Source: Lachnospiraceae bacterium (GTDB lineage Bacteria > Bacillota > Clostridia > Lachnospirales > Lachnospiraceae). Taken from it: a stretch of 64,000 nucleotides of DNA. Location: the NCBI GenBank assembly GCA_902363675.1, contig CABJAV010000008.1:1-64000 (forward strand). Reading direction: 5' to 3'. The notes below the pieces were generated by a model that did not search any database, was not told the DNA's origin, and saw only the letters and a list, made by a program, of their open reading frames with translations. Position numbers and translations under genes: made by a program. Of the stretch, positions 58,655 through 64,000 are shown in pieces (the first letter of the stretch is position 1; each line of letters opens with the position of its first letter).

Positions 58655-61600
58655 ATGCCAACCAAAGCTGAACTATATGCACAGATGGCGGAGAAGGTAA
58701 CAACGCAGCTCACGGGGAGCTGGCAGGAATGGGCAGGGTTTCTCACCACTGCTTCCCGCCTTTACAAGTACCCGTTCCATGAGCAGTTGATGATCTACGC
58801 CCAGCGTCCGGACGCCACCGCCTGTGCAGAGTACGATTTGTGGAATGAAAAGATGGGCCGGTATGTAAGGCGCGGCTCCAAGGGAATCGCTCTGGTGGAC
58901 GATTCCGGGGACAGACCCCGCCTGCGCTATGTTTTTGATATTTCCGACACCGGAACCCGTGAACATTCCCGCACTCCCTGGCTGTGGCAGCTGGAGGAGC
59001 GCCATTTGGATTCGGTGCAGGCCATGCTTGAGCGCACCTATGATGTTTCCGGTGATGACCTTGCCGGACAGCTCACCGAGGTAGCCGGAAAACTGGCTGA
59101 GGAATACTGGACGGAGCATCAGCAGGACTTCTTCTATATCGTTGACGGTTCCTTTTTGGAGGAATATGATGAGTTTAACATCGGAGTACAGTTCAAGGCA
59201 GCAGCCACCGTCAGTATCACTTACGCTTTGATGTCCCGCTGTGGACTGGAGCCGGAACGCTACTTCGACCACGAAGATTTCATGGCAATCTTTGATTTCA
59301 ACACCCCGTCCACCATCGGGGCGCTGGGAACAGCGGTCAGCCAGATCAACCAGCAGGTGCTGCGGCAGATCGGCGTTACCGTCCGAAATGCAGAGCGCGA
59401 AGCCAACCAAGAAAGGAGCAAACAAGATGAACAATCCCATGACCTATATCCAGAACGGAGACTATCTGATTCCCGACCTGAAGCTGAGCCAGCAGCCGGA
59501 GAAAACCCTGGGCAAGTACGGCAGGATGAGGAAAACCTACCTGAAGGAACACCGTCCCATCCTCTACAACCAGATGCTGCTGAACGAGAAGTTGTACCAG
59601 CACCTTCTGGAGATCGACGAGACCGCCCAGAGCAGACTGGAGCAGATGATGCCCCAGCTGGCGAAAGAAGCGGGAGCCACCGAGGAATTGAAAGCCAGCG
59701 ATCCCATGAAGTGGGTGGGGCTGATGAACAACTGCAAAGCCCAGGCAGAGAAGATCCTGATGGCGGAGCTTATCAACAGCTGACTCTAAACCTGTTCCTC
59801 TCCGAAGCGGAACAGATCCAATCCATAGATGAGGCAGAGAATGTAGCGCATACATCCTCTGCTTTTTCTTTTGCCCAAAATGACATCGACCATGTGCTGC
59901 GTTTGGGCGGCAATACAGACCGTCAAAGGGAGCGTGTGGTTGCAGCCTTTGAAAAGCAGAAAACCACCGCTGAGATTGCCGAGATACTGAAAACGCTGTA
60001 CCACGGCGGCAATGGCCTTGGCAGTGTGAGCGCATGGTATGCCGAGGATGGTATCCATCTTTCCCATGGGAAGTCTGTCCGTTATGACAGGTCTGCCCAG
60101 GTCATTTCTTGGGAGAGCGCCGCAGAGCGTATCGGGGAGCTTTTGGAAAGTGGTCAGTTTGCCTCCAATGTGGAGCTTGCAGAAGCGGCAGGCTATGAAC
60201 GCTCCCTCCTCTCGGAAAAGCTCTGGCATCTGTATCACGATCTCAGTGAGGACGCCAGAAAAGACGGATATTTGTCCTGCCTGTCAGAGATCAAAGGCAA
60301 TGGTTTCCCGGAGGAGACCCGCCGCCTGACGGAGCAGCTGAGTGACCCGGCTTTCCGCCAGACCCTCAAGGAAGAATACGCCGCCTTCTGGACTGCCTAT
60401 CAGCAGGACCGTGACCTGTTGCGTTTTCACTATCACAGACCAAGGGAGATCTGGGAGAACTTGAAGGACCTTGACCTGCCGCGCAGGACCTTTTCTTCAG
60501 ACCTTTCCCAAGTGCCAACAGTTCAGCACTTCATTACCGAGGATGAGATCGACGCCGCTATGACCGGCGGCAGCAGTTTCGCCGGAGGAAAAGGCCGTAT
60601 CTATGCGTTCTTCATGGCAAACCATACGGATAAGGAGAAAGTGAGATTCCTCAAAGACGAGTATGGCATTGGCGGACGCTCTCATGCCCTGTCCGGCGCA
60701 ACACACAGCGGCGAAGATCACGATGGGAAAGGACTGCACTATAAAAAGCAGGACTGCCCGGATGTTCACTTGAACTGGGAAAAGGTTGCCAAGCGCATTA
60801 CCTCACTTGTCCAGAAAGACCGCTATCTTACCGAACAGGAACAGGCACAGTATGACAAGATCCAGTCTGAACAGGAACTGGCCGAAGAAGATGCTATTCA
60901 AGCCCAGCAGCCGGAGATGGAGAAAGAAACACCAAAGCCTACCCTTGGGGAGCAGTTTGAGCAGTATAAGCCTGTGGTGACTGCCGCCATTTACGAGGAT
61001 ACCGCATATCGCAATGCCTGCGGTCATTCTGACCGTGAAAATGCTGTCATCGAGGGTAATGCCGCTGTGCGCCGTGCGGTTCTTGGTTCTAAGGATATGG
61101 AGCTGATCCGACTCTATTCGGATGTGCCGGAGTTCCGTCAGCGTTTACACCGGGAAGTGATCGACGAGACCTATCCAAAGCTCCATGAGCTTCTGCGCCC
61201 TCTTTCTCAGGAAGATATTGATACTGCCCTTTGTGCATGGAACGGCAATATCGAGAGTAAACACGCTGTTGTCCGCTATATGAAAGACCATGCAAGAGAA
61301 AAAGATACCGCCGCATGGCTGGCTCAGGAATACGGCGGCAGTAACAGCAACAGCCTGTTCGTTGTCCGTGCCGGCAGCCCGGAGGAAACGCAGCTGCCCT
61401 GGCCGAAGGTACAGCGCCGGATTGCCCAGCTCATTCAGGAGGACCGGTTCTATACCGAAGAAGAACAGAACCGTTTTGACGACATCGACCCAATCGCCAT
61501 CCGGGAAGCTCTGGAAGAAAGAGGGATTGTCAACGGACAGGTGGCAGACCCGGAAAAACTGGACAATGACCCATTTATCCAACAGGTGGTGTCGGATGTA

Positions 61601-62251
61601 GGGCAGATCGCAGATGCCGAGACAGAGCAGACTTCCAAAGTTTCCATTTCCGATGAGGAATATGACGCAGTTCGCCGCCCAATTCCGCAAAGAACCTCCT
61701 ATGACCCAGCCGCCCCGGTCTATGCCGTGGGCGATACCGTGTATATCGAGGATGACGCCTATCAGATCACCGAGCTGCGGAATGACACCGTGCAGCTTCT
61801 GCCCACCGGTATGGTATATCCCATCTACCGGGCAGAGCGTAAAGAACAGTTCGAGCAGCTGCTTCGGGCAGACCGCCGCAATGCTTACTATACCGAATTC
61901 CTTCCCAGTGACCCGGACGAGGCAGATCAGGACTTGCGGGATGTATTGGCTCATGGACTGATGGATGAAGCGGATAAAAAGCAGATTTCCACGCTGCTGC
62001 AATCCGGCAGGAGCAACAGCGAGATTGCCTACTGGCTGAGCAGAGCCTATTCCGGTGAGATCGAGACACTGAATCTGGAGACCGGCGATATTGCCGATTA
62101 CCGTACCACGGCACAGGGCATAGAGCTGGAAGTCATGGATGCAGAGGAAAAGCGTCTGGCTATGCTATATTTCCGCTGGGATGAGGTTGCACCTTTGCTG
62201 CGCGGGATGTATGCCCGTCAGCAGGACGGTTTTGGACAGGAACAGCCCTAA
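58655..62251 (+). CDS. ICE helicase/methylase, N-terminal part ending at an in-frame TAA
   Basis: These 1198 codons are the N-terminal part of the very large SNF2-type helicase / N6-methylase of Tn1549-type ICEs, usually well over 2000 aa. ATG 58655 follows AAAGGAGG. An ArdC-like N-terminal domain (KYPFHEQLMIYAQRPDATAC) is at about 10-250. Residues about 258-376 form a charged disordered linker, overlapping tnpV in another frame. Helical repeats with LTEQEQAQYDKIQ and YTEEEQNRFDDIDP follow. TAA at 62249-62251 stops the frame, but the same frame stays open afterwards. Confidence 0.8.
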   Translation: MPTKAELYAQMAEKVTTQLTGSWQEWAGFLTTASRLYKYPFHEQLMIYAQRPDATACAEYDLWNEKMGRYVRRGSKGIALVDDSGDRPRLRYVFDISDTGTREHSRTPWLWQLEERHLDSVQAMLERTYDVSGDDLAGQLTEVAGKLAEEYWTEHQQDFFYIVDGSFLEEYDEFNIGVQFKAAATVSITYALMSRCGLEPERYFDHEDFMAIFDFNTPSTIGALGTAVSQINQQVLRQIGVTVRNAEREANQERSKQDEQSHDLYPERRLSDSRPEAEPAAGENPGQVRQDEENLPEGTPSHPLQPDAAEREVVPAPSGDRRDRPEQTGADDAPAGERSGSHRGIESQRSHEVGGADEQLQSPGREDPDGGAYQQLTLNLFLSEAEQIQSIDEAENVAHTSSAFSFAQNDIDHVLRLGGNTDRQRERVVAAFEKQKTTAEIAEILKTLYHGGNGLGSVSAWYAEDGIHLSHGKSVRYDRSAQVISWESAAERIGELLESGQFASNVELAEAAGYERSLLSEKLWHLYHDLSEDARKDGYLSCLSEIKGNGFPEETRRLTEQLSDPAFRQTLKEEYAAFWTAYQQDRDLLRFHYHRPREIWENLKDLDLPRRTFSSDLSQVPTVQHFITEDEIDAAMTGGSSFAGGKGRIYAFFMANHTDKEKVRFLKDEYGIGGRSHALSGATHSGEDHDGKGLHYKKQDCPDVHLNWEKVAKRITSLVQKDRYLTEQEQAQYDKIQSEQELAEEDAIQAQQPEMEKETPKPTLGEQFEQYKPVVTAAIYEDTAYRNACGHSDRENAVIEGNAAVRRAVLGSKDMELIRLYSDVPEFRQRLHREVIDETYPKLHELLRPLSQEDIDTALCAWNGNIESKHAVVRYMKDHAREKDTAAWLAQEYGGSNSNSLFVVRAGSPEETQLPWPKVQRRIAQLIQEDRFYTEEEQNRFDDIDPIAIREALEERGIVNGQVADPEKLDNDPFIQQVVSDVGQIADAETEQTSKVSISDEEYDAVRRPIPQRTSYDPAAPVYAVGDTVYIEDDAYQITELRNDTVQLLPTGMVYPIYRAERKEQFEQLLRADRRNAYYTEFLPSDPDEADQDLRDVLAHGLMDEADKKQISTLLQSGRSNSEIAYWLSRAYSGEIETLNLETGDIADYRTTAQGIELEVMDAEEKRLAMLYFRWDEVAPLLRGMYARQQDGFGQEQP
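59427..59783 (+). CDS. tnpV: TnpV family gene overlapping the helicase gene in another frame
   Basis: An intact 118-aa TnpV homologue reads MTYIQNGDYLIPDLKLSQQP, then GKYGRMRKTYLKEHRPILYN, then SDPMKWVGLMNNCKAQAEKI. It has its own ATG and an AAAGGAG site eight bases upstream (59412-59418). It lies wholly within the helicase ORF, one frame forward. It is clearly related to the IME-1 TnpV (7714-8067). Both frames are open through about 357 bases, so the DNA appears to encode both proteins. Confidence 0.75.
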   Translation: MNNPMTYIQNGDYLIPDLKLSQQPEKTLGKYGRMRKTYLKEHRPILYNQMLLNEKLYQHLLEIDETAQSRLEQMMPQLAKEAGATEELKASDPMKWVGLMNNCKAQAEKILMAELINS

Positions 62252-64000
62252 CCGTCTGCCGAATCCCCGGCCTTCCATTCCGAGACCGTGGCCGTCTATC
62301 CAGGAGACAAGAACAATCTGCCTTATGATGTGGTGGTGGAACGACTGCATATCGAGGAGCCGGAGCCGCCAGCCCCTGTGACTGAGCCGGAGAAAACCTT
62401 TGAGGAAGTGCTGGACGAACACTCGGTTTCCATTCAGGTCAATGGCCAGTGGCAGACCTTCCCCAATGCCAAAGCTGCCGAGGAAGCCTCCTATGAGGAA
62501 TACAAGGCCAACCTGCGCCGCAATGCAAAAAACTTTCGCATTACCGATGAGCATTTGGGTGAAGGCGGTCCGAAAGCCAAGTTCCAGGCAAATATCAATG
62601 CGATTCGTTTGCTGAAAGAGCTGGAAGTTGCCGGACAGCAGGCAAGCCCCGAACAGCAGGAGGTTCTTTCTCGATATGTGGGCTGGGGCGGTCTCTCTGA
62701 TGCTTTTGACCCGGAGAAACCGGCATGGGCTTTAGAGTATGCCCAGCTAAAAGAACTGCTGACCCCGGAGGAATATGCCGCCGCCAGAAGCTCTACCCTC
62801 AATGCCCATTACACCAGCCCTACGGTCATTCAGGCCATCTATGAAGCGGTGGAACGTATGGGATTTGAGACCGGAAATATTCTGGAGCCGTCTATGGGTG
62901 TGGGCAATTTCTTTGGTATGCTGCCGGAGAAAATGCGAAACAGCCATTTGTACGGCGTGGAGCTGGACCCGGTTTCCGGGCACATCGCAAAGCAGCTCTA
63001 TCCCAAGGCGGACATCACAGTAGGCGGCTTTGAGACCACAGACAGGCGTGACTTCTTTGACCTTGCCATCGGCAATGTGCCGTTCGGTCAGTATCAGGTC
63101 AACGACAAAGCCTACAACAAGCTGAATTTCAGTATTCATAACTATTTTTTTGCCAAAGCACTGGATCAGGTGCGTCCCGGCGGTGTGGTAGCTTTTGTGA
63201 CCTCTCGATATACCATGGACGCCAAGGATTCCACCGTGCGCCGCTATCTTGCCCAGCGTGCTGAGCTGCTGGGAGCTATCCGTCTACCTAATGACGCGTT
63301 CAAAAAGAATGCCGGTGCCGAGGTGGTATCGGACATCATCTTCCTCCAAAAGCGGGACCGCCCTCTGGACATCGTGCCGGAATGGACTCAGACCGGACAG
63401 ACGGAGGACGGGTTTGCCATCAACCGGTATTTTATCGACCACCCGGAAATGGTGCTGGGCAGACAGGAGCCGGTAAGCACCGCTCATGGTATGGACTACA
63501 CCGTGAATCCCATTGAGGGGCTGGAGCTTTCCGACCAGCTGCATGATGCTGTGAAGTACATTCATGGGACTTATCAGGAGGCAGAGCTGCCGGAGCTGGG
63601 CGAAGGCGAAGCTATTGACACCTCCATTCCTGCCGACCCCAATGTGAAGAACTATTCCTATGCCATTGTAGACGGGCAGGTGTACTACCGGGAAAACAGC
63701 CGTATGGTGCGCCCTGACCTCAACGCCACCGCCGAAGTCCGTGTAAAAGGTCTTGTGGAACTGCGTGATTGTGTGCAGGAACTGATCGACCTTCAGATGG
63801 ATGCAGCGGTTCCGGACAGCACCATTCGGGAGAAGCAGGCGAAACTGAACAGCCTCTATGACAGCTTTTCTTCCAAATACGGTCTCATCAATGACCGTGC
63901 AAACCGTCTGGCCTATGCAGACGATTCTTCCTATTACCTGCTCTGTGCGCTGGAAGTCATCGACGAGGACGGGAAACTGGAACGTAAGGCAGATATGTTC
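62252..64000 (+). CDS. ICE helicase/methylase, continuation after the TAA (runs off the window)
   Basis: The helicase frame continues without further stops to the window edge. It includes SRYVGWGGLSDAFDPEKPAW, the AdoMet-binding motif ILEPSMGVGNFFG (near 62880) and the amino-methylase motif AIGNVPFGQYQ (near 63070), so it is an N6-adenine methylase-like domain. The helicase motifs are expected beyond the window. There is no clear start with ribosome-binding site just after the TAA, so this part is either lost, made by read-through or internal initiation, or the TAA is a recent mutation or sequencing error. Confidence 0.75.

Larger units (their letters stand above)
1..64000 (+). mobile_element. 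Tn1549-type ICE backbone (partial, both ends outside window)
   Basis: The backbone genes are collinear: parA, parB, pcfB, virD4, maff2, virB6-like, prgI, virB4, CHAP hydrolase, DUF4315, DUF4366, topB, CHC2/LtrC protein, TTRAP, helicase/methylase. This set is known from Tn1549/CTn-type ICEs of Clostridia. Neither the ICE recombinase, nor its own relaxase, nor its ends are in the window. Three IMEs (5714-23578, 24737-33439, 33461-45541) interrupt the backbone. The family assignment is from gene content and order, without any database search. Confidence 0.8.

Noticed and set aside
1..64000. tRNA, rRNA and CRISPR loci
   Set aside because: None seen on reading; the insertion sites are protein genes, not tRNA genes.

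Overview
The window looks like the conjugation and replication half of a Tn1549-type integrative and conjugative element (ICE) from a gut-type clostridium (Bacillota, perhaps Lachnospiraceae or Oscillospiraceae). This rests on gene content: ParA/ParB, PcfB, a VirD4 coupling protein, Maff2, a VirB6-like channel, PrgI, VirB4, a CHAP-domain wall hydrolase, DUF4315/DUF4366 proteins, TopB, a CHC2/LtrC protein, TTRAP and a giant helicase/methylase. The species cannot be named from the sequence. Nearly all genes are on the + strand and many overlap by a few bases.

Layout. 1-200: 3' end of a group II intron. 596-5713: ICE partition and regulatory genes, pcfB and the first 339 codons of virD4. 5714-23578: a 17.9 kb integrative mobilizable element (IME-1) inside virD4. 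23577-24736: rest of virD4 and the first 131 bases of maff2. 24737-33439: an 8.7 kb IME (IME-A) inside maff2. 33440-33460: a 21-base island of maff2. 33461 to about 45541: a 12.1 kb IME (IME-B) inside the same maff2. 45542-64000: end of maff2 and the rest of the ICE transfer operon, ending inside the helicase/methylase gene.

How the parts work together. Each IME carries its own large serine recombinase, its own relaxase (MobQ in IME-1 and IME-B, MobP with MobC in IME-A), a candidate oriT and a replication module (replisome organizer plus DnaC-like loader in IME-1 and IME-A; CHC2 primase plus VapE in IME-B). None carries its own mating channel, so each probably borrows one from an ICE. All three sit in transfer genes of the ICE. 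On paper, precise excision restores complete reading frames for VirD4 (609 aa) and Maff2 (72 aa). While integrated, the IMEs cut the coupling protein and Maff2 and should block ICE transfer.

Cargo. IME-1 carries an AraC regulator, an ECF transporter (S, T and fused A components), two exporter-type ABC half-transporters and a DtxR-like repressor: most likely a metal or metallophore acquisition cassette. It also has a YafQ/DinJ-type toxin-antitoxin pair. IME-A carries a DUF3795 protein. IME-B carries an NTF2-like protein with a metallo-beta-lactamase-fold hydrolase, and a GntR/ABC/permease cassette with a strong promoter and overlapping palindrome. Two oddities in the ICE backbone: a complete tnpV-like gene lies in another frame inside the helicase gene, and the same helicase frame has a TAA at 62249-62251, after which it stays open to the window edge.
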